Assembly (NCBI GenBank): GCA_021234155.1
Contig: JAJEKV010000046.1
Location: 9,431,012 to 9,495,011 of the forward strand
Reading direction: 5' to 3'
DNA: 64,000 nucleotides
From: Isoetes taiwanensis
Lineage: Eukaryota; Streptophyta; Lycopodiopsida; Isoetales; Isoetaceae
The translations under genes were made by a program, and so were the position numbers. Positions 1-11,557 of the stretch are shown one piece after another. Below the pieces are notes generated by a model. It did not search any database. It had not been told where the DNA came from and was given only the letters and a program-made list of their open reading frames with translations. The first letter of the stretch is position 1, and every line of letters starts with the position of its first letter.

Positions 1-2484
1 TGTGCACTCTGCAAATTCAGCTTCACCATCATAGCAGAGTTGCAAGATATTAAGGCTAACTAGTTTGTGTGTTTCCATGACAGGTGCACCCTTTTCCCAT
101 CTTATTCATCTGCCATAAGTAGCCCTGCCTTCCATTTAACCTTTTATTCTTGTTCTTTCATTTCCCTAAGAAGAAAGCACTCTGCAATTCAGCTTTTGCA
201 TCCTAGCAGAGTTGCTCTTGGAGATATCAAGGAGACACACATTCTTTTGTTTTGGCGAGATTTCAACATTCTCACATTTTTCCCCCTCTCATACACCCCA
301 TTCCCATCACTATCCTATCATACTCATACTCATTCTCATTTTCCCACTCAAGCACCTTGGCACAAGATTGAAGACCCTTTATGGCTGAGGGGACCAGCCA
401 TTCTTTTGTTTTGGCGAGATGTTGCCCCCAAAGGGCAACATGCTAATAGAAATCTATTTATTCAAGCTAGGTCAACTCATTTCAGAAGACTAGGTCAAAG
501 TTTGGAAGATTCTTGTCATTCAACATTGATATGGAGGTCAAAAGGTGTTCATGCTTCAAGTCAAAAAATGCTCAAGACTTAAACTTCACAAGAGGTACTT
601 TATTTGAGGTCAAATGCTTAATCAGGAATATGCTCTAGAAGATTCTGGGTTATGAAGTTTGGAAGACATTATTTGAAGCTTGGAAGTTGAAGTTTGGAAG
701 ACCCCCTTATATGTGGTTCCACCCTTGTCACCCACCTTGCCTAGCCATTTTCTTTCCATATCCATAACTTATCTGCCAATTACCCCATGGTATTTCCCCT
801 ATGTACTCTTCATGACCACTTTACACTATTGCCCTCAAAAAATTGCCATAAACATTTACCCCACTACCCCCATTGTTGCACTTTTGGCTCAATATTGTCT
901 TCCTACCCATTATTCACTCTTTTGCCATGCTTGCTTTGCTATAATTACCATCTCCCTCAAATCCCCTACCATTTCCTTCAATGTGCCATCACTTTGTCCA
1001 TCCAAAAATCTACCTAAGCCTTTGTTTTAAAAATACCATTCCCCATTATTTCCTTTGCCCCCCAAATGTTCCTTCATGAATTCTTTTGTCTTCATTCTTG
1101 TGTCATCATATTCATAGTGGCATATTCCTAATCTTGCCTAAAGATGCCCCAAAGATTCCCTATTCTTTTTACACGTGTGGACATTCTTCTCCATGGTCCA
1201 TGGGTTATAATCCCTTTCAATATTTTTTGGGTAAAAGCCTTTAAACCATTGGCCAAGCTTTCAAAAATGGTCGAATACAGCATATTCCAGGTATATTCGC
1301 CCAAAAATACGGGACCGTATCGCGAAATTCTTGAGAAAATACTTTCAACGAACCCTAATTATGGAAACCTGCTCGAATCACGCCGGAATGGAAGCATTAG
1401 ACTCTGAAACCTACCTATTTCTGCATTTCCCGCTCTTAAGCATCTTATCAAGCCTAAATTTAAGCCCTAATATCTTTGAAAACCGTTAAACCAAAAACAT
1501 ATATACCGGGAGACAATAACAGAAGATTTTTGAAGGCCCAGAAGTATTCAGGTCATACATTGATCATTGCTGAGCAAGATCTGGACGATCCTTGAAGTTC
1601 TTGAGCTCTCCTCAACTGGATCTACAAGATTTAGTTGACATTACTTTCAGAAATTACCTTCTGACTTTTGATGATTATTTTCTTGTACTGGAAGCTATGA
1701 AGCATCCTTATCTATTGTTATCTTGATATATTTACCTTCATATCAATCCAAATTGACTGTCAAGTTGTTGAATTTGTCTCTGATATTTTCCTTAGTAATT
1801 CTTGCCACAAAAAATTCTATAGAAAAATCCCTGAGTGCTTTTAACACCTTCGGCCTATTTGCCACCTATCCTTGGGTTTTAAGAAAGCCAAAGGAGTTGG
1901 AATCATTCAAAAATACCAAGTATAGATCAAATTCAAAAAAATTGCTCTCGGGTTTGAACTGTTTTTTACTGTATTTTGCCAAATCCAGTCACAAAAAATA
2001 CCTCTACACCTCCAAATGAGGATTTGACTACTTGCCTCTCTTCCCTAGCACCATTGCAACCTATCTGCTTTGGAAATTCTCAAAAAAGTGATTGGCAACT
2101 CCAAATCTCAATTTTCTGATCACTGTTTTCTACATTTGACCTCTATTGACCAAAATTTGACCCCACTTTGAACTCGAATAACTCACAGATTAAATCTCTG
2201 ACTTGGTCAGAGACTTTACTGTTGGATATCTACAACTTTTTTGACCAAGTCTACAGTATCTGACTCGAAAAATCAATCTGCATTCCAACACCACAATTGT
2301 TTTGGCAAAGGTGCCACTTTTTGAAAAAGGGAAAGGTATAGAACTCGAACTTTTTGAACTTTTCTTTGAAATTTTCTTGCATAGACTGATCACCTTAAGT
2401 GATCTGGAGGTTCTAACCCCAATTTGAGTGAAAACTCAAGTTGGATCCTTGTGGTTGACCTTTAAGCCAGGTTTAGGGTCAACA
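1..2484 (+). mobile_element. Element D: Ty3/gypsy retrotransposon, right end only
   Basis: This is the 3' end of a plus-strand element that continues off the left edge. Bases 1-419 match the noncoding region between integrase and 3' LTR of element B (17260-17840): the two ACTCTGC...GCAGAGT hairpins, the 14-base motif TTGTTTTGGCGAGA at 247-260 and 406-419, and the stem-loop TGGCTG/CAGCCA at 382-400. The LTR follows at 420. After the LTR end at 2484 the sequence changes into the minus-strand LTR of element A, so D is inserted in A's 3' LTR. The target duplication should be ATGGC (2485-2489), but the other copy lies outside the window. Short ORFs at 67-582 and 680-1030 are not conserved as protein in the sister copies. 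Confidence 0.85.
420..2484 (+). repeat. 3' LTR of element D
   Basis: The LTR starts TGTTGCCCCC and ends GGGTCAACA, the ends seen in elements A, B and C. The first 21 bases form a hairpin (TGTTGCCC / GGGCAACA). A TATA-like ATATATAC lies near 1500 and is also found in the other copies. The last 100 bases hold two more hairpins (GATCAC/GTGATC and TTGAGT/ACTCAA) and a primer-site-like TGGAGGTTCTA. At about 2.07 kb it is slightly longer than the LTRs of B and C. Confidence 0.85.
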
Positions 2485-3098
2485 ATGGCAACCCTAATTT
2501 TTGAGGAATATGCTAGGCCTAGATACCATGCATTGGGATATTCCATGGGTAACATGAATATTTAAGGCACAATGGTGGACAAAGCAAAGTGGTCATAAAA
2601 TTCCAAGCTAGAAATGGGCTAGGGGTATTTATAAAGGTGTGATAAGAATGGGAAAAGGAATATGAAATGAGGAGGCAAAAGGCATTAGAGAAAAAGAATT
2701 AGGCAAACAAGGTGTGATTTGGCAAAAAAAATGAACAAGGGAAAATATAAGCATAAGGGGAATATGACTAGGAAAATGGGGGTAAGAATATGGATAAAAA
2801 TGACTAGGAGGTGGAATCTAATACCATGGGGTCTTCCAAACTTTTAACTTCCAATCTTCAAAAATTGTCTTCCAAACTTCATAACCCAGAATCTTCTAGA
2901 GCATATTCTTGACTAAGCATTTTGACCTTAAATAAAGTACCTCATGTGAGTTTTGAACCTTGAACACTTGTTGACTTGAAGAATGAACACCCTTTGACCG
3001 TCATACCAATGTTGACTACCAAGTCTTCCTTTGATTTAGCCTTCCTAACTTTTAACAAATAAACCAATCAATTAGTATGTTGCCCTTTGGGGGCAACA
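2485..3098 (-). repeat. 3' LTR of element A, part left of the internal region
   Basis: In element orientation this begins at 3098 with TGTTGCCCCC and runs leftwards until D interrupts it at 2484. It contains the conserved TTTATAAATACC stretch near 2630. It matches 20835-21083, 30553-29950 and 38710-38100. Confidence 0.85.
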
Positions 3099-3985
3099 TC
3101 TCGCCAAAACAAGAGAATGGCTGGTCCCCTCAGCCATAAGGGGTCTTCAATTTTGTCCCAAAGTGTTTAAGTGAGAATTGTGGAAGGAGAAAGGGTATAA
3201 AGTGCAAGTGTTGATGAAATAGTGGTGAATATGGTAGTGAGTGGATGTGAGTGAATGACAAAGGTGAGAATGAGTTGTGAATATGGTAATATGGTGATGG
3301 AAATGGAGTATATGAGATGAAATGAGTGTGTAAATGTGAGGATCTCGCCAAAACAAGAAAATGTGTGAAAAGAAGAGGTAAGAATGAGTGTGAATATGAT
3401 AAGATAGTGATGGAAATGGAGTGTGAGAGAGTGAAGTGAATATGCCAAAATTGAGATCTCGCCAAAACAAGAAAATGTGTGCCTCCCTGATCCTTAAAAT
3501 TGCAACTCTGCTATGATGGTGAAGCTGAATTGCAGAGTGCTTCCTTTTGGGAATGAGAACAAGAATAAGGAGTTTAAATGGACAGTAGGACCACTTATGG
3601 CAGATGAATAAAGATGGAGAAAGGGTGCACCTGTCATGGAAACATACAAACAAGTTAAACTTGATCCTTGCAACTCTGCCATGATGGTGAAGCTGAATTT
3701 GCAGAGTGCACATTTGGGGAGATAAAATGAAAGAGCATGGCTTAATGGAGAGCAGGACCACAATGAGACAGGTGAATGAAAATGGAAAAAAGGGTGCTCC
3801 TGCAAATGACACTTGGCAATTAATAAAAATCTCTGTTTTGAAGCTATTTGATGGCTCATCCTTCATACTGGCTAATCTGCAAATATAAACTTAATGAAAG
3901 CATTAGTTCTAAATTTAAAACAAGTGAAATCTAATCCAATCTATTCAACCTATTCTAACTTTATCTCTAACTTGTCTAAGTTCTA
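3099..3985 (-). other. 3' noncoding region of element A
   Basis: Lies between the integrase end and the 3' LTR. It holds three copies of TTGTTTTGGCGAGA (complement at 3099-3112, 3343-3356 and 3457-3470), one directly against the LTR, plus the stem-loop TGGCTG/CAGCCA at 3119-3137. Two ACTCTGC/GCAGAGT hairpins lie near 3505-3545 and 3670-3710. The element's sense strand is almost free of G between 3150 and 3450. ORFs read here (3130-3866) are compositional and not conserved. Confidence 0.75.
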
Positions 3986-5390
3986 GAACATAAAGAGAGA
4001 CAAACATATATGCTGATCCCAGTACCTTTTCAGGTGAATAGTGTTAATAGGATTTGGAAGTGGCATCCCTGAAGTTAATTCCTTCAGCCAATAAGAATTG
4101 GTGCCTGCAGGTTCCAACACCTCATAGGGGCCCTCCCAAAGATTTTCAAACTTACTAGCAGAATCTTCCCTTGATTTATTCCATTTCAGAACTAATTCTC
4201 CAGTCTTGAAAGTACCTTGTATTTTATGAGCAGCTTTGAAGGCAGCCAAATCCTTGGCTTTTTTAAGCAAATTAGCATTTTCAGCTTCCATTCTGTATTC
4301 TTCCAAATGCAAAAGGGCATCCAGTCTTTCCTGCAAGGCATACTCAAAAGGCAAACACAACTTATGAGCTAACCTCAGAGATGGAAGCTCAAGCTCTACT
4401 GGGAGCACAGCTTCAATGCCATAAACTAAGTTAAAAGGGGTATGAGTGGTTGCTGCTTTGATGGTGACTCTATAAGCCGATAAGGCATCAACCAGTTTGA
4501 CATGCCAATCCCTTTGATTATCATCCATTTGTTTTTGCAAAAATACCCTTCAAAACTTTATTAGTAGCTTCTGCTTGGCCATTACCTTGGGGATAGTAGG
4601 AGGAACTCTTGGTATGTTTGACTTTAAGAATGGTCAATAGATTAGCAATAACTTCATTCACAAAAGGGGTACCTCTATCAGAATGTAATTGTAGAGGAAT
4701 ACCAAACCGTGCACAAATATACTCATGTAAGAACTTTCTTTGTTGTAATGGCATTAGCCTTTGTCTTAAAGGAATTGCCTCGCCCATTTGGTAAAATAAT
4801 CTGTAGCTACAATAATGTGCTGATGTTGCCTACTGAAGGGGGTTAATAGGACCAATATAATCTAATCCCCATATTTGAAAAGGTCCTGGAGAAATTATGG
4901 GGTTTAGTGCAGCTGGGAGAAGAATCCTCTTGCCAAATATCTGGCACTTGTGGCAAGATTTTATAGCAGTATAACAATCTTTAAATATTGTAGGCCAATA
5001 ATAACCTGACCTGAGAATTTTCTTAGCAGTAGTATCTCCAGCAAAATGGCCTCCACATACTCCTTCATGCATTTCTCTAATGATCAAAGCAGATTCCTCT
5101 TCATTAACACACCTTAGTAATAGTCCATCCCTGTTGACCTTACACAAAACATCATTAATCATTTTGAATTGTCTACACCTTTCCTTAAATCTCCTTTGCT
5201 GGCTCGAGGTCAGTCCTGAAGGCATTTCCTTGAATTGTAAGAAATTCTTTATAGGTAGCTGCCAATCTTGTTGATTCTGCTCTTCATCTTCTGCCTGTAA
5301 ATAGGCTAAAGCATCCACAAAGTCAACAACTTCTACTACATCCTCATGATCAAAGAAAATGTAAGGTAAATAAAGACTGGGACTCCACCT
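3983..5390 (-). pseudogene. Element A integrase region
   Basis: The integrase inserts retrotransposon cDNA into the host genome. It is read in two main pieces, 5318-4830 and 4787-3983, with frame breaks near 4800 and 4530. The first piece has the HHCC zinc finger (HEGVCGGH, then CHKC) and the start of the catalytic core (GLDYIGPIN). The second has the HSDRGTPF aspartate and the GQAEATN glutamate. The C-terminus carries a GPY/F-type module (WEGPYEVLEP) and no chromodomain, which fits the Tat/Athila side of plant Ty3/gypsy. Broken frames make it non-functional as sequenced. Confidence 0.85.
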
Positions 5391-5725
5391 GATGTAACTC
5401 TTTTATGGAAATATCAAAGGTTTGTAGCTTGCAAGCCCACCTTTGAATTTTTGGTTTAGAGGTAGCTTTACCAAATAACAAACCTGTTGGATTTTGCTTC
5501 CTATAGACTTGAACTGGACTTTTCAATAGTAAATGACCTTGTCTGTCAATGAGGAACATGAGAGCAGCAGCACTCTTCTCCATTCTGGTATATTTCTCTT
5601 CAGTTGAACTCCATTGTTTGCTAGCAAAAGCTATAGTGTGCTTGTCCTGCAGAATAGCTAGGCCTATGGCCTTTTTAGTAATAGTAATGTAGACTTCAAA
5701 TGGCTTGTCCAAATCAGGTTTTTAA
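5350..5725 (-). pseudogene. Element A canonical RNase H (connection-like, catalytically degenerate)
   Basis: This domain follows RT and corresponds to the native Ty3/gypsy RNase H. It starts PFEVYITITKKAIGLAIL, where functional homologues have an aspartate (usually a DAS motif), and none is visible. The second acidic position survives in KYTRMEKSAAAL. The region that normally carries a TDH motif reads VQVYRKQNPTGL, again without aspartate. Elements B and C show the same losses, so this is a family trait and not decay of one copy. It may act only as a structural tether between RT and integrase. A frame break joins it to RT near 5700. Confidence 0.7.
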
Positions 5726-6500
5726 GAAGAGTTGCTTCACAAATGGACTTTATAAGCAACTCAAAAGATTCTTGACAATCTGATGACCATGTGACAGGAA
5801 CATACTTGCTCTCAGATTTGGAAATCCTGCCTATTCTTGTCAGCTTAGAAATAGGACTTATAATGTGAGCAAAATTAGGAATATACATCCTAAGAAAACT
5901 AGTCATACCAATAAAACTTTTGACCTGCTTCAAGTTTTTGGGGGGCACCAGTTTTTTGAGGGCTTCAACTTTTTCTTGTGCTACTTGTATGCCATTGTTG
6001 GATACGTCATGTCCCAAAAGTTGGCCTTTGGATGCAAAGAAAATGCATTTCTTTGGGTTAAGGTTGACTCCAGATTCCCTGCACAAAGAACATATTTTTG
6101 CCAGCAATTCCAAATGATTAGTGGGATGAGATCCTAAACAAAGGTCATCCAAATAAACTCTGAATTCTTGGGGAGACATGGGCCTAAAAATAACATCCAT
6201 AGCCCTCTGGAAAGTAGCAGGTGCATTCATTAGTCCAAAAGGCATTCTTTTCATTGCATAAGTTCCCCAAGGGGTAATAAAAGAGGTCTTGGGTTGGTCT
6301 TCTTCCTTAATGCCAATTTGATTAAACCCTGAAAATCCATCTAAAAATGAGTATACCTCTTTCCCTGCTACAGCATATAAAATTTCTTCTAGAAAAGGCA
6401 AGGGGTAGCAGTCCTTGATGGTGGCTTTGTTGAGGTCTCGATAATCAATACAGATCCTTAAGGCACCACTTTTTTTCTCCACAGGTACAATGCAAGACAC
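5664..6500 (-). pseudogene. Element A reverse transcriptase
   Basis: The RT copies the element RNA into DNA. Visible RT motifs in order: [33 protein letters not shown] (first catalytic Asp), KTSFITPWGTYAMKRMPFGL, NAPATFQRAMD and the YLDD box. The N-terminal part is encoded upstream in 6504-6800. The two halves are separated by a TAA at 6501-6503, where element B has GAA (Glu in NPEWVSC), so this is a single nonsense change. The ATG at the ORF start is an internal residue and not a real start. Confidence 0.85.
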
Positions 6501-6503
6501 CCA

Positions 6504-8054
6504 TTATGGATTAATAATTTTAATAATAACACCTGCATCTAGCATTTTATCCAACTCATCTTTAATCAGTCCCATCAATGAAGCTTTAATTCTTTTCAGT
6601 TTTTGAAAAACAGGTTTACACCCTTCCTTAATCTTGATTTCAAATTGACATACCTCTGCTTTAATTCCAGTAAGCTCAGAATAATCCCAAGCAAACACAT
6701 CCTTCCTTTCTTCAAAGAACATTTGTAAATTCTCCTTATTTTGGTGGTATTCAATTAGATCTCCCACAAACAGGGTTCTAGTTTTACCATTTTTTGTAAT
6801 GGTAATCTCCTCAGTATCCTTCTCTTCTGATGCATTAATGGTTAGAATAGGACAAAGAGCTTTTACCTCACTAGCATCAAGGTCTTCCTCTGGAATAGCT
6901 CCTTCAGTTAGGTGTGCCATGAGAGTTTCCCTGCATAAGGTATCAGCTTCCACATTTTCTTCCCTTGGTATGTGAGTAATTTCCCATGAAGCAAAACTTG
7001 AAAGCACTCCCATCACTTGGTTTTTTAAAAGCTCCATGTCTGCATTTTTTGTTTGGTAATCCCCTGAAACTTGTCTACAAATTAATTGTGAGTCACCAAA
7101 AATGTGAATGTTGGCAATGTCCATAGCTTTGGCTTCCTGAAGTCCTGCAATCAAAGCCTTATATTCTGCTACATTAGAGGTAATTTGGGGGAAGATCCTC
7201 CCTACTTTAGCTAAAAGTTTATGAGAGGAATCTTTCAGGATAGCAGCAGATGATGCAATATTTAGTTTTTTGGAGATACCTCCATCAAACCATAAGAATC
7301 CTGATGGCCCTTGTTTGCTGGGAGGTGCACATTCCATGATGAGAGGAATTGTTTCATATTTCCTTGGCCTTGCATTTTGTATTCTGTAAAATCCCAAAGG
7401 TTCTTCAATTAGCATTTCCTTAATAAAATTTACCTCCTCATTGGAACCATAGGAGCCATCTTGATTATAGATTGTAGCAGTCTGAGAGCCATTGGAGATG
7501 GTACATCTCCCTTGAGACCAAATTGGTCTAGCATCCACAGTAGCTAACCACCTCCTACCTAAAAGTAAATCATAGATATCAGACTCATCCCCTATGTCTT
7601 CAAAAGCCACCACAATAAAATTGGCAGCTACAATTATGCCCTCTGTATTAACAGGCACTTTAGTTACCACACCAATGGGAGTGATCTTAGCATTATAAAA
7701 GGATCTCAATAGTATAGAAGCTTTCTTGTCCACCTCGAAACCACATTTCTTCATAACATGATATGGCATAATATTTAGGGGAGATCCCCCATCAAGTAAC
7801 ACATTTGAGAAGGTATATCCTCCTAAAGTAGCTGAACATATGAATGCACCAGGGTCTTCTTCATTCTGTGCTAGAACAAGGTTAGTGGCATCAGTAAAAT
7901 TCACACAAGCATTTAATACCTCGCCATTAGTTTGTTGAAGTACCCTTTTTCTGTAGCTAGGTGCAATCTTTAATAAGGTAAAAAGATCCACACTCACCTT
8001 GGAATTTTTTAGCAAAACAATCAACCTCATCAAAGTCTTGATCCTTCTTACCAT
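6504..8054 (-). pseudogene. Element A protease, extra RNase H and RT N-terminus
   Basis: A 516-residue open stretch. The aspartic protease has its active-site loop at LLDGGSPLNIM, with DGG where DSG or DTG is usual, and the flap/C-terminal motif DLLLGRRWL. The archaeal-type RNase H runs from FLWFDGGISKK through NVAEYKALIAGL and FGDSQLICRQV to NVEADTL, with all four acidic residues (D, E, D, D) present. The start of RT follows (FVGDLIEYHQ, KDVFAWDYSELTGI). The frame overlaps the gag/zinc-finger ORF near 8000, where a frameshift separates them. Confidence 0.85.
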
Positions 8055-9358
8055 ATTTTTGCTGAGGAGGTGGAGCTATGGTTTGAGCAGGTGATTTTAC
8101 TACAGGTGGTGAAGGTCTGACAGTGGAATGTCTACTTGATTCAGCATGTACTTGAGCTTCATTCATGCTCCTAGTTTGCACCACCATAACTTCTTCAGAT
8201 TTAGGAACCTCTGTAGCTTGAATAAATCTTATAGAGGTGCTTGGTTCAGCAAATCTCACAGGGGGTTTGGACTCTGGTCTCTTCTCTTTTTCCTGTTTAG
8301 CAAAATATTCCTTAACAGCACACCTAGCATCAGTATGGCCAACCTCTTTACAAAAAGAACAAACAGGACATTCCTTTCCAAAGTGGCCTTTTCTATTACA
8401 TTTGGGGCACACTTGCCAATAGCAAATTTCTGATGGGTGAGAATTCCTATTGCAATGAATACATTCAGGGTAAGTTTTACCTGTTCTTGCAGCCTTGAGT
8501 TCAACCAATTGTTTGGTTATTTCTGCTAGAGCTTCAGTAACTTTTGATAAATCTGACTTCACCTCTGCAACCTGAGAACTTGCTTCTTCATCTTTAGGTT
8601 TCTTCTTTTCTTTCTGTATGGCATAAATTGGAATAGAGGGGTGGTGATCATAATGTGCATCAGTAGCTTCAGGATAAAACGGATCATGATTGTGGTGAGG
8701 AACATAATGCTTATCAGGCAAGGTAGAGAGCATCTGAGTTAAATCAGTGGTTTTGGCAAAGACTTTGTGTATGGAATCAAACCCTTCAGCAGCTTGAATC
8801 TTGAGCAACTTCCTTTGAATATCTGGTCTTCTTTCCAAACCATTAATAAAAGCAGTGACTAAAAACAGAGTTGGAATGGTGACTTGTGCTCTTTAACACC
8901 TGCTCATAAATGTACTAAACCTCTCCTTGTACTGGTTCACACTCTCTCCTGCATGTATAGAGAAACCTTGCAATTCATTAACCAAATCCTTTGGAGCAGC
9001 TAACTTACCAAATCTATCCAGAAACTTTTTGACGAGTTCATCCCATGAAGTGGTGCCCATTAACTTTTCATAAGTTAACCAAGCACCAGCCTCACTTTCT
9101 TCTTTGAAACATTTTTCAAACTCTGAGAGCTTGCAGCCCTTCTTGAAGCTCCTCAAATATTCTCAAGAAGTTGTTAGCACTCATACTGGAATCAAAAGTA
9201 GGCAAGGGAACAGGGACATTCAATTCAAATTGATATGGCATATTCTGAAGCAGGCTACTTGAGAAACTTGAATGCAATGGCCTTTCTCTGCAATGTTCTG
9301 ATGTATCAATATCTTCTACTGGTTCTTGATCTGCTGGAAATTTTTGTTTTGGAGCCAT
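7957..9358 (-). pseudogene. Element A gag with three zinc knuckles
   Basis: Gag is the capsid/nucleocapsid precursor. The start MAPKQKFPADQEP at 9358 matches element B. The capsid part is interrupted by a deletion and frameshift near 9140 and by a TAA near 8894, where B has CAA (Gln). The distal part (8838-7957) has three CX2CX4HX4C knuckles: CIHCNRNSHPSEIC, CPKCNRKGHFGKEC and CSFCKEVGHTDARC. A proline- and glutamine-rich linker leads into the protease. Confidence 0.85.
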
Positions 9359-9378
9359 GAGTTCTGAGATCCAGGAAG

Positions 9379-9396
9379 ATCTCGGTAGAACCTCCA
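9379..9396 (-). promoter_or_regulatory. Primer binding site of element A (tRNA-Gln type)
   Basis: Reads TGGAGGTTCTACCGAGAT in element orientation, three bases after the 5' LTR end (TCT spacer). It resembles the complement of the 3' end of plant tRNA-Gln including CCA. Element C has TGGAGGTCCTACCGAGAT, which is closer to the tRNA as I recall it. Confidence 0.7.
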
Positions 9397-9399
9397 AGA

Positions 9400-9573
9400 T
9401 GTTGACCCTCAACCTGGCTTAGAGAGTCAAACACAAGAATCCAACTTGAGTTTTTACTCAAGTTGGGGTTAGAACCTCCAGATCACTTAAGGTGATCAAT
9501 CTACACAAGAATTTTTCAAAAAAAAAGCTCAGTTACAGAGTTCTCATACCTTTCCCAATTCTGGAATTTGGAC
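9400..9573 (-). repeat. 5' LTR of element A, segment left of the B insertion
   Basis: Starts (complement) at the LTR end ...GGGTCAACA. It contains an inverted repeat with a 10-bp stem CAACTTGAGT/ACTCAAGTTG and the palindromic GATCAC/GTGATC hairpin. It is cut by element B at 9573. The last five bases, TGGAC, are the target site duplicated at 19746-19750. Confidence 0.85.
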
Positions 9574-11514
9574 TGTTGCCCCCAAAAGGGCAACATGCTA
9601 ATTGTGGTCTATACATTCACACTAGGTCAACTTATCTTAAAAGACTAGGTCAAAGTTTGGAAGAATCTTGGTATTCAACATTGATGTGGAGGTCAAAAGG
9701 AATTCATTCTTCAAGTTAACAAGTGCTCAAGGTTCAAGACTCACATGAGGTACTTTATTTGAGGTCAAAATGCTTAGTCAAAGAATATGCTCTAGAAGAT
9801 CCTGGGTTATGAAGTTTGGAAGATATTGCTCGAAGTTTGGAAGTTAAAGTTTGGAAGATTCCCTTATATGGTTCCATCCTTGTCACTTTGCTTTTTGCCT
9901 AGCCATTTTTCCCTTCTTACATCCCTAACCTATTTTGTTATCATTATTTGCTTATTTTTCCATGACATCCCTCTTATATGTCCACTTTTACACCATTACC
10001 TTCCAAATTTGCTTCTTCTTTGCCATAAACATTTACCCCATACTTTGCTTAACCATAGACCTTGTTTTTATATCCATATCTTACTATTTTCCATTTCCAC
10101 CATCCACATGGACCCTTGTTGCCCCCTTGGCAAACATTTTTGCCTAATACTTATGGTCACACCCTTACTGGTTCCCTATTCTTTCAAGTCATTTTCATGG
10201 CCCTAGAGCTTAAAATTTGAATACAATTGCTTGATAGCATGGCCTAGGCTTGCAAAGACCTTAAGAAAATATGAGCCTTGAGTATTAAACCATGGAGGAA
10301 CTTCGAAAAAACCCAAAATACAGGAATATTCCCAGCATATACAAAGGAAATACGTGAACCGTATCGCGGGAGTTTCACGAATTATACGGTTATGAACCCT
10401 AAATCCCAGGAATTGCTGAAATCATGCCGGAATTGATTCTACCGCCCTCCTAACCCTGCTATTTCTGGATTCCCGCTGCTCCTAAACTTAATGAACCACA
10501 AATCAAGCCCTAAGATGCCGGAACCACTAAATTTGAAAATATATATGGGAAATTAGATCCGAGAAAATTTTGAAGGCCCAGAAGCGTACAAACCTTACTG
10601 TGATCATTGCTGAGCATGACTGAAAGGATTTTGGAAGTCTCTCGAGTACTCCCGATCAAGTCACAAGAGATTTGGTTGGAAATTATCTATTGAAACTTTT
10701 TATTGACCTGAAGTTGATTTTGAAGTACTGAATTATTATTATCCAACATTATTACGATTGATTTACATTCCTATCAATGAAATTTGATACCTATCTGAAG
10801 AAATTATCTCTGTTATGATCCTTTACAATTTTTCCTCTGTTCAAAATTTTACAGAAAATCCCTGAGTACTTTTGATTACCTTTGATCGATTTGCCATCAA
10901 TCCTTGAAGCATCTGGAACCTATATGTCTTGAAAAATCCAAAAAATCCCACTCACAACTTGAGTTAGAAATTTTTGCACTCTGTTTTGACTATTCTTGAC
11001 TGTATTTTGCCAAATCCAGTCACAAAAATTACTTTTGCTTATCCAGATGACAATCTGACCATTTGCCTAGATTCCTTATCATCATTAAAGCACATTTGCT
11101 TTGGAAATTCTCAACAACTCGTCTGGCAACTCCAAAATCCCAATCTCGATTCACTGTTTTCAGATTTGACTGCTATTGACCAAATTTTGACTGCACTTTG
11201 AGCTCGAATAACTCACAAACTATGTTTCTGACTTGGTCAGAAGCTTTACCATTGATTACCTACATCTTTTCTGACTAAGCCTACAGTGGTTGACTCAAAA
11301 AATCGATTTGCATATCAATACCACAACTGTTTTGACAAAGGTGTCAATTTCTGGAAATGGGAAAGGTACTAAACTCCAAGTTTTTGGACTTTTCATTGAA
11401 ATTTGCTTGCATAGATTGATCACCTTAAGTGATCTGGAGGTTCTAACCCCAATTTGAGTGAAAGCTCAAGTTGGTTCCTTGTGGTTGATCCTTAAGCCAG
11501 GTTTAGGGTCAACA
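9574..11514 (+). repeat. 5' LTR of element B
   Basis: Begins TGTTGCCCCC and ends GGGTCAACA; 1,941 bp. It has a terminal hairpin, a candidate TATA sequence (AATATATATGGG) around 10540, and a primer-site-like TGGAGGTTCTA at 11435-11445 within U5. It matches the 3' LTR at 17841-19745 closely, with many of the differences in the distal part falling at CHG trinucleotides. Confidence 0.93.
10538..10551 (+). promoter_or_regulatory. Candidate TATA box in the 5' LTR of element B
   Basis: An AATATATATGGG sequence lies at a position shared by all copies: ATATATACCGGG near 1500 in D, and CTATATACATGGG on the minus strand near 29650 and 37810 in C. Its conservation suggests the LTR promoter, but no start site can be read from sequence. 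A second TATA-like string (TTTATAAATACC on the minus strand) occurs in A and C only. Confidence 0.35.
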
Positions 11515-11517
11515 TTT

Positions 11518-11535
11518 TGGAGGTTCTACCGAGAT
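11518..11535 (+). promoter_or_regulatory. Primer binding site of element B (tRNA-Gln type)
   Basis: TGGAGGTTCTACCGAGAT, three bases after the LTR end. It is the expected annealing site of the tRNA primer for minus-strand DNA synthesis. The assignment to tRNA-Gln rests on my memory of plant tRNA-Gln ends. Confidence 0.7.
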
Positions 11536-11557
11536 TTCTACCTGGATTTTCGAACTC

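Noticed and set aside
67-1030. ORFs of 171, 116 and 76 codons at the left edge
   Set aside because: They lie in the noncoding 3' region and LTR of element D; the sister elements do not keep these frames.
3130-3866. Minus-strand ORFs up to 239 codons
   Set aside because: They come from the G-poor, repeat-rich 3' noncoding region of element A. The protein is low-complexity and not conserved in B, C or D.
3983-9358. Integrated pararetrovirus (caulimovirus) as an explanation for RT and RNase H
   Set aside because: LTRs, target duplications, a primer site and a D,D35E integrase show LTR retrotransposons; no movement protein is seen.
9826-10206. 126-codon ORF, repeated at 17990-18469
   Set aside because: Both copies lie at the same place in the two LTRs of B; a protein role is unlikely and the frame is lost in D.
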